DNA of 8,453 nucleotides from Gemmatimonadaceae bacterium (GTDB taxonomy: Bacteria > Gemmatimonadota > Gemmatimonadetes > Gemmatimonadales > Gemmatimonadaceae): the NCBI GenBank assembly GCA_013816695.1, contig JACDDZ010000062.1, forward strand, positions 1 through 8,453. The letters run 5' to 3'. The notes beneath the pieces were generated by a model that had not been told where the DNA came from, did not search any database, and worked only from the letters and a program-made list of their open reading frames with translations. Position 1 is the first letter of the stretch, and each line of letters opens with the position of its first letter. This document shows positions 1 to 6,388 of this stretch, one piece after another. Made by a program: the position numbers and the translations under genes.

Positions 1-181
1 GATAAGTCTCTCGAGAGGGTCTGATAAATCAGGCGGACGTCATGCCCCAGTGCGGGGAAGGCGAAAGCAGGGGTGAGGACCTCAAAACTTCGACGGGGCT
101 TCAAAAACGCTCTTCGTTCCAAGCATTGGGGCTCCGTTCCGGCACTGCCGGGACGGGGCTTCCTGTTTATGTTCCATTGTC
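1..181. other. Leader region upstream of the pterin operon; no convincing gene
   Basis: No supported coding region. Frame 1 reads seven residues to a TGA at 22-24, which could be the tail of a gene lying outside the window, but nothing identifies it. The PTPS frame is open back to a TGA at 74-76 and has no ATG, GTG or TTG between there and 182, so the PTPS gene cannot start earlier. Small palindromes are present: CTCTCGAGAG at 8-17, and CTGAT/ATCAG at 21-32 with a two-base loop. The larger hairpin and direct repeat are listed separately. I see no clear -35/-10 pair or Shine-Dalgarno sequence before 182; the operon promoter may lie here unseen or further upstream. Confidence 0.6.
92..162. repeat. 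GC-rich hairpin with an 11-bp direct repeat, possible REP-like element
   Basis: The exact 11-mer GACGGGGCTTC occurs at 92-102 and again at 152-162, 60 bp apart. The second copy forms the right arm of a long imperfect inverted repeat. Pairing runs outward from GG(141-142)/CC(148-149), around the core CCGGCACTGCCGG at 139-151, to about 128/162, with a few G-T wobbles. There is no T-tract directly after the stem, although the following bases (tgtttatgttccattgtc) are T-rich. It ends about 20 bp before the PTPS start. It could be a dispersed extragenic repeat, an upstream terminator or a 5'-UTR structure; the direct-repeat-plus-hairpin layout makes me favour the first. Confidence 0.5.
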
Positions 182-595
182 ATGCCTACAGTCACTGTAA
201 CCCGCCGGGTGCGGTTTAACGCCGCCCACCGCGTCTTCAATCCCGACCTGCCGGACGCAGAAAATGAACGCCTGTTCGGCAAGTGCAACAACCCGAACTG
301 GCACGGACACAACTATATACTGGATGTGTCGGTGGAGGGTCAGATAGACCTGAAGACCGGCTACGTGCTGGACCTGAGCGACCTTAAAAAGCTCGTCAAC
401 CGGGAAGTTGTCGAGCTGGTCGACCACAGGAACTTCAACCTTGATGTCGAATTCATGAAGGGCACCATTCCAACTTCAGAGAATATCGTCGTCGCCTTCT
501 GGAAAATCCTGGAACCAAAAGTCCAGCCTGCGAAGCTCATCAGGCTGGTGCTCTGGGAAACCGAGAATAACTATGTCGAATACACGGGACGCTAA
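182..595 (+). CDS. 6-pyruvoyl-tetrahydropterin synthase, eukaryote-like (PTPS-II) type
   Basis: Protein of 137 aa, the usual length for the T-fold PTPS/QueD family. It should convert 7,8-dihydroneopterin triphosphate, the product of the next gene, into 6-pyruvoyl-tetrahydropterin in the cytosol. Zinc ligands are H16, H41 and H43. The nucleophile is C35 in the motif [15 protein letters not shown] (residues 31-45), where spacing is C-x5-HGH as in animal PTPS rather than C-x3-HGH as in typical QueD. The Asp-His of the catalytic relay is D81-H82 (DHRN), the PTSEN segment is 97-101, and the pterin-anchoring Glu is E126 in the WETENN motif. The start at 182 is the only start codon after the upstream in-frame stop at 74; no clear RBS is visible. 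Its 3' end overlaps folE by 23 bp, implying coupled translation. A role in queuosine (QueD) or folate synthesis is the alternative, but the motif argues against both. Confidence 0.9.
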   Translation: MPTVTVTRRVRFNAAHRVFNPDLPDAENERLFGKCNNPNWHGHNYILDVSVEGQIDLKTGYVLDLSDLKKLVNREVVELVDHRNFNLDVEFMKGTIPTSENIVVAFWKILEPKVQPAKLIRLVLWETENNYVEYTGR

Positions 596-1145
596 GGCTC
601 TCGAGAAAAGTATAGCGGAGCAGCTCGCGCAAATCGGGGAAGACCCGAACCGCGAAGGGCTGCTGCGGACGCCAGCGCGCGTGGCCAAGTCGCTGCTCGC
701 CCTGACGCAGGGCTATACCATGACCGCGGAAGACGCCATTGGTGGCGGTGTGTTTACCGAGACGCACGACAACATGATCATGGTGCGCGACATAGAAGTT
801 TATTCTCTTTGCGAGCATCACATGCTGCCATTCTTCGGGAAGGCGCATGTCGCGTACATCCCGAACGGAAAGATTGTCGGGCTCTCCAAGATCCCGCGGC
901 TTGTGGACGTATTTGCGCAGCGTCTCCAGGTCCAGGAGCGACTGACCGACCAGATTGCATCGGCTCTGAACGACGCGCTAAAGCCCCGCGGCGTTGGCGT
1001 CGTCATCGAGGCTTACCACCTCTGCATGATGATGCGCGGCGTGCAGAAACAGAATTCCAGGACAATTACATCGGCAGTGCTCGGAGTATTCCGCGAGGAC
1101 CCGCGCACGCGCGATGAATTCCTGCGCCTGGCGCATAGCAGCTGA
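573..1145 (+). CDS. folE: GTP cyclohydrolase I (FolE)
   Basis: Protein of 190 aa, normal for a bacterial type IA GTP cyclohydrolase I. The enzyme opens GTP to 7,8-dihydroneopterin triphosphate plus formate, the entry step to folate and biopterin-type cofactors, and works as a toroidal decamer. Zinc ligands are C80 and H83 (CEHH motif) and C151; H82 and H149 fit the catalytic histidines. The signatures [13 protein letters not shown] (28-40), [13 protein letters not shown] (103-115) and [11 protein letters not shown] (149-159) are intact, as is the [11 protein letters not shown] substrate segment (161-171). It starts inside the end of the PTPS gene in another frame, and its TGA stop shares bases with the ATG of the next gene (TGATG), so the three genes look co-translated. 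No defect is seen. Confidence 0.97.
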   Translation: MSNTRDAKALEKSIAEQLAQIGEDPNREGLLRTPARVAKSLLALTQGYTMTAEDAIGGGVFTETHDNMIMVRDIEVYSLCEHHMLPFFGKAHVAYIPNGKIVGLSKIPRLVDVFAQRLQVQERLTDQIASALNDALKPRGVGVVIEAYHLCMMMRGVQKQNSRTITSAVLGVFREDPRTRDEFLRLAHSS

Positions 1146-1858
1146 TGGCGGATGCGTTCGCCGGAAAGACAGCAATTGTCACTGGCGCGTCGCGCGGAAT
1201 AGGCTCGCGCATTGCGCTCGCTCTTGCCGGCGAGGGTGCCCGCGTTGCGCTTGTTGCCCGCACCCGGGATGATCTCGCCAGGCTTGCGACCGAAATTGCC
1301 AACGAGTCATTCGTTGTCGAGTGCGATCTCACGAACAGGTCCGATGTGGACCGCGCCACGAACGCAATTGCGAAAGCTTTTGGTGGATCGCCCGACATAC
1401 TTGTAAACAACGCGGGGATCTTCCAGATGAGTCTTGTGGAAGAGACGGATGATCAGCTTTTCGAGAAGATGCTCGGCACGAACCTGGTTGCGCCTTTCAG
1501 GTTCATGCGCGCATTCCTTCCGGCGATGCGAATCCGTGGGAGCGGTGACATTGTAAGCATTGGCTCAGTTGCCGACCGGAAGATATTCGACGGAAACGCA
1601 GCGTATTCAGCATCCAAGTTCGGTCTCCGCGCCATGCACGAGGTTCTGCGCGAGGAGTTGCGTGGCAGCGGCATCCGAAGCACTCTTGTTTCTCCCTCGG
1701 GCGTTGACACACCGCTCTGGGAAACCGTGGACGCCCCCGGCGACCCGCGCGACCGTTCCGGAATGCTGAAAGCGGATTCGGTCGTGAGTGCAGTGATGTT
1801 CGCGCTCACCCAGCCGCGCGACGTGAACGTCTACGAGCTGCGACTCTCACACAGTTAA
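1145..1858 (+). CDS. Short-chain dehydrogenase/reductase, possible sepiapterin-reductase-like step
   Basis: Classical SDR of 237 aa. The Rossmann motif TGASRGIG is at 13-20, with R17 and R39 (VART after strand 2) favouring NADPH over NADH. NNAG is at 88-91. The catalytic tetrad fits N113, S141, Y154 and K158 (YSASK at 154-158). It begins within the stop codon of folE and follows PTPS, so the sequence gives GTP cyclohydrolase I, PTPS and a reductase in consecutive order, the enzyme set of tetrahydrobiopterin synthesis. A sepiapterin-reductase-like role, reducing the side-chain carbonyls of 6-pyruvoyl-tetrahydropterin, is therefore attractive but rests on context. By sequence it is a generic FabG/YdfG-like SDR and could instead be a dihydropteridine reductase or an unrelated oxidoreductase. 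Family is certain; substrate is not. Confidence 0.9.
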   Translation: MADAFAGKTAIVTGASRGIGSRIALALAGEGARVALVARTRDDLARLATEIANESFVVECDLTNRSDVDRATNAIAKAFGGSPDILVNNAGIFQMSLVEETDDQLFEKMLGTNLVAPFRFMRAFLPAMRIRGSGDIVSIGSVADRKIFDGNAAYSASKFGLRAMHEVLREELRGSGIRSTLVSPSGVDTPLWETVDAPGDPRDRSGMLKADSVVSAVMFALTQPRDVNVYELRLSHS

Positions 1859-1866
1859 ATCGATCG

Positions 1867-2493
1867 ATGTTCATCGAAGCAATCGACAAGCTGCGGTGCA
1901 CACAGGAGCACGAAGATAGCTGGTTGGTTGCAAAGTTCGTGGAAATGCGCGACCGCGATTTCTGGGAGGGTGAGTTGGGCTGCCCTGTGTGCGAAGCCCG
2001 CTATCCGGTGAAGGACGGGATTGTTTACTTCTCGCCGATAAGTAGCAAGGTACAATCGGGAACTCCTGAAACTCATTCCCCCGACGAACTGACCGCGCTT
2101 GCAGCAATGCTGGATCTCTCGGCTGTGGAGCGAACCGTGGTGTTGTGCGGACAGTGGGCCGCCTTCGCGCCGGCACTCAGCGAAGTATCCCAACCGCATC
2201 TCTTCATGCTCAATGGATCGAATCCAGGAATGCCCGTTGAACGGATATACACGCTGGTGAGCGAAGGAGTCATTCCGCTGGCTACTTCGTCGGTTGACGC
2301 CATCGCACTCGACGCTGGCTCAACACCGGAACTTCTCAAATCTGCACTGAAGGTCTTGCGGGAAGGCGGACGGTTGATCGGGCGAACCGGCGTGCGCGTT
2401 CCTGTTGAAGTTCTGCTGCTCGCCAGCGACGACAACAACTGGGTTGCACAGAAAAAGAGTGAGTTTATTCCGCTGCGTAGAGGGAGTCGATAA
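1867..2493 (+). CDS. Trm112-like zinc-finger protein with degenerate methyltransferase-like C-terminus
   Basis: Hypothetical protein of 208 aa, not assigned a function. The N-terminal 1-55 resembles the Trm112 fold: LRC at 9-11, C-P-V-C at 39-42, and the typical YPVKDGIVYF at 46-55. C11, H15, C39 and C42 could bind one zinc. Residues 85-185 follow a SAM-methyltransferase-like plan: a strand VVLCG at 91-95, acidic and hydrophobic strand around VDAIALDA (143-150), and a post-motif LKVLREGGRLIGRT at 161-174. However, the glycine-rich SAM loop is absent, so catalysis is doubtful. It starts 8 bp after the SDR stop without a visible RBS and is probably the last gene of the pterin block. Its last 29 bp overlap the opposing acyl-CoA synthetase gene. 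It may be an accessory or activator subunit of a methyltransferase, as Trm112 proteins are, but the partner is unknown. Confidence 0.75.
   Translation: MFIEAIDKLRCTQEHEDSWLVAKFVEMRDRDFWEGELGCPVCEARYPVKDGIVYFSPISSKVQSGTPETHSPDELTALAAMLDLSAVERTVVLCGQWAAFAPALSEVSQPHLFMLNGSNPGMPVERIYTLVSEGVIPLATSSVDAIALDAGSTPELLKSALKVLREGGRLIGRTGVRVPVEVLLLASDDNNWVAQKKSEFIPLRRGSR
2465..2493. other. 29-bp convergent overlap of two coding regions
   Basis: The plus-strand Trm112-like gene ends with TAA at 2491-2493. The minus-strand acyl-CoA synthetase ends with TAA at 2467-2465. Each stop lies inside the other gene, so the two operons converge tail to tail without intergenic space. A weak hairpin (about 2482-2499, six pairs, eight-base loop) is present but lacks a T-tract on either side, so no intrinsic terminator can be called. 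The transcripts probably overlap at their 3' ends. Confidence 0.85.
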
Positions 2494-4297
2494 GCTCCTT
2501 GTAGTCTCGGTCTATAACGCGTCGCTTCACCGATTCCTTCGCGGAAATCTGGCCCTTGTCGATGCTGAATTCGTGTTCGATGAGTCCGACCTTCTTGGGC
2601 ATTTCGAACGAAGCGAGTCCTGACAGCACCTTCTCCATCTCACGCTGCATCTTTGCAATCGTCTCAGGCATCGAGATCAGCTGCGACCTGCTGGTGTAAA
2701 GCAGGTTCTTGCGGGCGGCCCAGCGCTCCAGGTGGTCGAAGTTCGGCACGATGAGCATTACGGGGTACTTTCGCTTGTCTCCGATCATGACCGGCTGACT
2801 CACGTACTTGTTCGTCTTGAGCCTGTTCTCGATCGGTTGCGGTGCAATGTTTTTTCCGCCGGCAGTCACGATGATGTCCTTCAGTCGGTCCGTGATGGCG
2901 AGGTATCCGTCACTCAGAACACCAATGTCGCCCGTGTGGAACCAGCCTTCGCTATCGATCGCTTCAGCGGTCGCTTCGGGTTTGTTGAAATAACCCTTCA
3001 TCACATGCGGTCCACGGGTACAGATCTCGCCACTTTCAGGAATGATCTTTACTTCCACGCCACGGACGGGCTTGCCGACGCTTCCAATCCGGAATTCATC
3101 AGGCGTGTTCACTGCAATCACCGGGGATGTTTCCGTTAGGCCATAGCCCTCCAGAATCGTCAATCCGGCTGCGTAGAAAAACTTGTTGATCTCCGGCGCC
3201 AGTGGCGCGCCGCCTGAAACAAAGAACCGAAGCTTGCCACCGGTGCGCTCCTGCAGCTTGCTGAATACCAGCTTCTGCGCGATTGCGTACTTCATTGCGA
3301 GAAGCCCGCGCGGAGTTCCTCCAGCCAGTCGTACGTCCGCCCACTTGCCTGCGACATCCCGGCCCCAGAAAAAAATTCTCTTCTTGAGTCCCCCGCCCGA
3401 AAGTGCACTCTCCAGCACACGCGCGTACATCTTTTCGTATAGGCGCGGCACTGATAGCACGATGGTCGGGCGAACTTCGGTAAGATTCTTCGGCACCGCA
3501 TCGATTGATTCGGCGTACGCGATTGAAGTTCCGGTCGCGAGCATCATGTAGTGACCCCCCATTCGCTCGAATATGTGCGATAGCGGAAGAAAGCTGAGCG
3601 TTACATCGTTGCCGACGAACGGCACCTTTTCACGGCATGCAGCTACGTTGGAATAAAGGTTGTCGTGCGTAAGCATCACGCCTTTCGGCTCGCCTGTAGT
3701 GCCCGACGTGTAGATCAGGGTCGCAAGATCTTCAGGGGCTACGGCAAGGGCTTCTCTCCGGTACTCTTCGACATCCGCACTGCTTTCTCCCTCAGAGCCG
3801 CTGCGCACCAGCTCACTGAATGCAAGATCAGCAGCTGCAACATTTTCATCGAAGCTGATGACCTTGAGAAGTGCGGGGAGCTGACCGCGAATCTCCGCAA
3901 CCTTCGCCGCCTGTGTGGCAGTCGACACACATATCCCCACGCATCCGGCGTCGCGCAGGATGTAGACAATCTGATCGGCCGGCAGGTTGGAATAGATCGG
4001 GACATCTGCGAACCCGGCGGTGAGACATGCGAGATCGGCCATTCCCCATTCGGGCCGGTTCTCGGAGAGAATCGCGATCCGCTGGCCGCGCTCGAAGCCG
4101 AGCTTTCGAAATCCGCGCGCAGCGTGCCGAACGCGGGTGGCGAGGTCCTTGTGCGAGATCGGGATGTATTTGCCGCCGCTCCTGTACTGCATGGCGTCAG
4201 GTCGATCGTACTGCTCGACGGCGTCGAAAAAGAGATGGTTCAGCGTCCCGGGCTCGGGGCGTTCGCCTCCGCGCGCGTACAGCTCACGTTCGGTCAC
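2465..4297 (-). CDS. Long-chain acyl-CoA synthetase (AMP-forming), FadD15-like
   Basis: Protein of 610 aa of the ANL adenylating superfamily. It should activate fatty acids with ATP and CoA to acyl-CoA through acyl-AMP at the cytoplasmic membrane face. The phosphate loop YTSGTTGEPKG is at 196-206, LPLSHIFER at 237-245, GYGLTET at 384-390, GWFHTGD at 451-457, DRLKDII at 470-476 and GGKNIAPQPIE at 480-490, in the order and spacing of long-chain enzymes. Near the C-terminus, where relatives read GELTPTLKVKR with the adenylation lysine second from the last K, this protein has GQISAKESVKR (582-592), so S589 falls at the lysine position. K587 or K591 might substitute, or the enzyme may be impaired in adenylation. 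The start is GTG, sharing GTGA with the preceding lipoprotein stop, so it is the fourth gene of the TPR-ParA operon. A nonfunctional or altered-specificity enzyme is possible. Confidence 0.93.
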   Translation of the reverse strand: MTERELYARGGERPEPGTLNHLFFDAVEQYDRPDAMQYRSGGKYIPISHKDLATRVRHAARGFRKLGFERGQRIAILSENRPEWGMADLACLTAGFADVPIYSNLPADQIVYILRDAGCVGICVSTATQAAKVAEIRGQLPALLKVISFDENVAAADLAFSELVRSGSEGESSADVEEYRREALAVAPEDLATLIYTSGTTGEPKGVMLTHDNLYSNVAACREKVPFVGNDVTLSFLPLSHIFERMGGHYMMLATGTSIAYAESIDAVPKNLTEVRPTIVLSVPRLYEKMYARVLESALSGGGLKKRIFFWGRDVAGKWADVRLAGGTPRGLLAMKYAIAQKLVFSKLQERTGGKLRFFVSGGAPLAPEINKFFYAAGLTILEGYGLTETSPVIAVNTPDEFRIGSVGKPVRGVEVKIIPESGEICTRGPHVMKGYFNKPEATAEAIDSEGWFHTGDIGVLSDGYLAITDRLKDIIVTAGGKNIAPQPIENRLKTNKYVSQPVMIGDKRKYPVMLIVPNFDHLERWAARKNLLYTSRSQLISMPETIAKMQREMEKVLSGLASFEMPKKVGLIEHEFSIDKGQISAKESVKRRVIDRDYKELIDSLYAAE

Positions 4298-5037
4298 TTG
4301 GGCTTCACCTTGAGTACCAGGCGAGCGGGACTGCCGCGAACATGTGCGCCGCGGTAAGTCACACTTGCGCTAACCACGACCGAGTCGGTGATGCTCTTTA
4401 ACCGGGTCGGCCGAATCCTGAGTTTGCGCGATGCGGTTCCTGACAGATCTGTCGTGTCACGCGAAGATGCTCCGCCTGCATCGTTGACCAGCTGCGCGGC
4501 AAGTGTATCCGCCTGATTTGTGATCGCAAATTTGACGAGGTAGGAGCGCACCAGACTGTCCGGTTGCGTAAGCGTATGCCGCAGCACAACCGAAAGCGAC
4601 GGGGAAATATTCACGGTGCTGTCGGTCAGCGAATACGCGAGGCTGTCGCGACCGGCAGATATGACAACAGTGTCAGGCTTGAACACAACAGGAATTGGCA
4701 GCAACGCCTGCAGTCCTGCAACAGCGGCAATCACGCGCGCCGGCGTTGCCCTGACGGAATCCCCGATGACGCGACCGGTGACGCTGTCAATGGTGAGCCC
4801 CCGGTCGAGTGTGGAGTACCGAAAGGGAGGTGCAATAATCTCCCTGGCCCCGTAGGCAAACGCTCGTGCGCTCAGAGGAGCAACTCTACCTGACTCGTCG
4901 CGCAAAGTGTCCCCAAGCACCACCGATGGGGAGGGAAGCGAGTCGAACTGAATCGACGCGACAGCCCCCGCGCCCGACGGTATGTCCGTGCAAGCGCATA
5001 GCAGGAGGATGAAAGCGACGCAGACCACTGACTTCAC
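4294..5037 (-). CDS. Predicted lipoprotein with Ig-like (Big-type) domains
   Basis: Protein of 247 aa without a recognised specific family. The N-terminus is a lipoprotein signal: K2, hydrophobic stretch 4-13, and lipobox L-C-A-C at 13-16, so C16 would be lipidated after cleavage by signal peptidase II. The cysteine at 14 is an uncommon lipobox residue. Residues about 28-125 look like a bacterial Ig-like domain, with the telltale turn GLTIDSVTGRVIGD at 80-93. Residues about 140-245 form a second beta-rich segment ending in VTYRGAHVRGSPARLVLKV. The composition is rich in Ser, Thr, Asp and Val with few cysteines, fitting an envelope-exposed beta protein. It begins with GTG inside the stop of parA (GTGA), and its own stop overlaps the next GTG start likewise. 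It is probably anchored in the outer or inner membrane; its ligand or partner is unknown. Confidence 0.8.
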   Translation of the reverse strand: MKSVVCVAFILLLCACTDIPSGAGAVASIQFDSLPSPSVVLGDTLRDESGRVAPLSARAFAYGAREIIAPPFRYSTLDRGLTIDSVTGRVIGDSVRATPARVIAAVAGLQALLPIPVVFKPDTVVISAGRDSLAYSLTDSTVNISPSLSVVLRHTLTQPDSLVRSYLVKFAITNQADTLAAQLVNDAGGASSRDTTDLSGTASRKLRIRPTRLKSITDSVVVSASVTYRGAHVRGSPARLVLKVKPK

Positions 5038-5801
5038 GCGAACCGCTCGGCCAGAATGTTGGCGAGGTTCACATACGCCAGGGCTGCGGGGTCCGCAGGA
5101 TCCCTCAGCACCACAGGCTGGCCCGCGGCGAACGCGTCTGCCGCAGCGAAAGTTCTGGGCACCGGCTGGTCAAAAAGAATGTTTGCCGGCAGGTGCTTCT
5201 TCACGTAATCAACCACTCGCTCGCTCGCCGGATTCCCGCGCTCGTACATCGTGAGAAGAATTCCATCCAGCGTAAGGTCCTCATTCGTCAGGACGATGTC
5301 CTGGATTGCGCGAAGAATCTGTGGGGTTGTCTGCAGTGCCAGTGGTTCGCACTGCAGCGGAATTACCACATGCTGGCTTCCGCGCAGCACGCGCGTCGTG
5401 ATTGGGCCAAGACCCGGTGGAGTGTCTACAACAACAACTTCGCAACGCTGGCGTGCCATGGCCAGTAGTTCCGGCAGCACGTCAGTCTCGGAAATGAGCT
5501 GCTGGTAAATCTGGTGATCGGCCTGGTCTGTCACGCTGCCGGCAAGAATTACCCGGAGCCAGGGGAATGCAGTCGGAAGGATAATGTCGCGAAGAGTCCG
5601 GACGCCATTCAGGTAATCGGCAAAGCCGTGTATTTCGTGACCCTGATTCAGTCCTACTCCGTAGCGGACTGAGCCCTGCGGATCCACGTCGAGCAGCAGG
5701 GTTTTCATACCGCGCCGGGCAAACGCGGCGGCGAGATTTACTGCTGTTGTCGTCTTGCCGACTCCGCCTTTCTGGCTGACTACGGCCAGCACTGCACCCA
5801 T
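5034..5801 (-). CDS. Orphan ParA/Soj-family ATPase
   Basis: ParA/MinD-type P-loop ATPase of 255 aa without an N-terminal DNA-binding extension. The deviant Walker A is KGGVGKTT at 11-18 with the signature lysine K11 and K16. Walker A' is DVDPQG at 38-43 and Walker B is DTPPG at 126-130; the later segment TMYERGN (184-190) occupies the usual Soj position for a switch and surface arginine. Such ATPases dimerise on ATP, bind DNA or membrane, and position plasmids, chromosomes or protein clusters. No parB, parS or plasmid replication gene is visible, so cargo is unknown; the flanking TPR gene is the obvious partner candidate. Its ATG directly abuts the TAG stop of the TPR gene with no spacer, and its TGA stop overlaps the lipoprotein GTG. 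Alternatives are a chromosome-segregation Soj lacking adjacent ParB, or a MinD/PpfA-like positioning ATPase. Confidence 0.9.
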   Translation of the reverse strand: MGAVLAVVSQKGGVGKTTTAVNLAAAFARRGMKTLLLDVDPQGSVRYGVGLNQGHEIHGFADYLNGVRTLRDIILPTAFPWLRVILAGSVTDQADHQIYQQLISETDVLPELLAMARQRCEVVVVDTPPGLGPITTRVLRGSQHVVIPLQCEPLALQTTPQILRAIQDIVLTNEDLTLDGILLTMYERGNPASERVVDYVKKHLPANILFDQPVPRTFAAADAFAAGQPVVLRDPADPAALAYVNLANILAERFA

Positions 5802-6278
5802 CTACTCGACGTCCTGGGCGAAGTCTTCGTTGATTACTTCGCTCTGATCGGCGGTGCCGGTCGTGCGGATTTCGTCGAGAGTCTTGCGTGCATGCCGGAC
5901 CCATCTTTCCGATTCCTGGCCGTCCGGCGGGTTCATGAGAAACGCCTCGAGATGGTATGCGGCATCCATGTCCTCATTCCGCTTGAGGAGCAGGAAGGCC
6001 AGGCCGTAGTGTGCGCCCGACAGTCGCGGCTCTACCTGAAGGGCCCGGCGATAGCAGCGGATAGCTTCCTCCATCTGTCCAGTCTTGGAGTGGGCGATGG
6101 CCATGTTCTGCAAAACCTTGAAGTTCGCGGGCTGGTCGCGAAGCGCCAGTCTATAGGAAGTCAGCGCAGCGTCATAATCGCCCTGACGCTCCAAAGCGAG
6201 CGCCTCGCTTAGGTAGTCGAGACGCTTCGGTTTTACTTCATTCTTTGATGATCCCCGGAAGCGGCTCCAGAACGACAT
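5802..6278 (-). CDS. Tetratricopeptide repeat protein
   Basis: Protein of 158 aa with three TPR units: about 18-51, 52-85 and 86-119. Each shows the helix-turn-helix pattern with the conserved A, G, Y/F and P positions (for example AIRCYRRALQVEP at 72-84). A helical cap follows at about 120-138 and an acidic tail at 143-158. The N-terminal 1-18 is basic with aromatic residues (FWSRFRG), so membrane or nucleic-acid contact is possible, but no signal peptide or membrane segment is seen and the protein is probably cytosolic. TPR proteins are scaffolds, so as first gene of a coupled operon with ParA it is a plausible adaptor for the ATPase. The start ATG at 6278 has no visible Shine-Dalgarno sequence; the last bases before it are GCTAAA. 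The TAG stop touches the parA ATG. Confidence 0.88.
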   Translation of the reverse strand: MSFWSRFRGSSKNEVKPKRLDYLSEALALERQGDYDAALTSYRLALRDQPANFKVLQNMAIAHSKTGQMEEAIRCYRRALQVEPRLSGAHYGLAFLLLKRNEDMDAAYHLEAFLMNPPDGQESERWVRHARKTLDEIRTTGTADQSEVINEDFAQDVE

Positions 6279-6313
6279 TTTAGCGATTTAACCATAGGGT
6301 TGGGGACACCGCT

Positions 6314-6342
6314 AGAGTAACACTCAGGGGGTGCTTTTACAA
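6314..6342 (-). promoter_or_regulatory. Putative sigma-70-type promoter of the TPR-parA operon
   Basis: Reading the minus strand, a -35-like TTGTAA (6342-6337) and a -10-like TACTCT (6319-6314) are separated by exactly 17 bp. This would start transcription near 6307, about 30 bp before the TPR ATG at 6278. The -35 match is modest and the phylum's promoter consensus may differ. It lies in the only sizeable gap upstream of the four-gene operon, which is the main support. Confidence 0.4.
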
Positions 6343-6344
6343 AG

Positions 6345-6362
6345 GTTTTCAGGGTGTTTTCA
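6345..6362 (-). promoter_or_regulatory. Direct repeat just upstream of the putative promoter, possible operator
   Basis: The 7-mer TGAAAAC occurs twice on the minus strand, at 6362-6356 and 6351-6345. The spacing is 11 bp centre to centre, about one helical turn, and it ends 3 bp before the -35-like box. This layout suits an activator binding as a dimer on one face of the helix. The repeat is short and A-rich and could be chance. Confidence 0.25.
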
Positions 6363-6388
6363 TCGGTGGAAAGTCGTTTCCCCGGTCG

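Noticed and set aside
82..312. Minus-strand open frame of 76 codons across the leader and PTPS start
   Set aside because: It lies over the hairpin repeat and antisense to the well-supported PTPS gene, and its translation is compositionally unlike a protein family.
182..595. QueD (queuosine) assignment for the PTPS
   Set aside because: The C-x5-HGH spacing and the neighbouring folE/SDR fit PTPS better, and no queC, queE or queF is in the window.
2481..2500. Possible intrinsic terminator at the convergent junction
   Set aside because: Only about six pairs, an eight-base loop and no T-tract on either strand.
3665..4357. Long plus-strand open frame of 230 codons
   Set aside because: It is fully antisense to the acyl-CoA synthetase, whose motifs are clear; the frame is a GC-bias shadow with no recognisable domain.
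5034..5801. Plasmid partition locus
   Set aside because: No ParB, centromere-like iterons or replication gene is visible; flanking genes such as ligA and folE are chromosomal.
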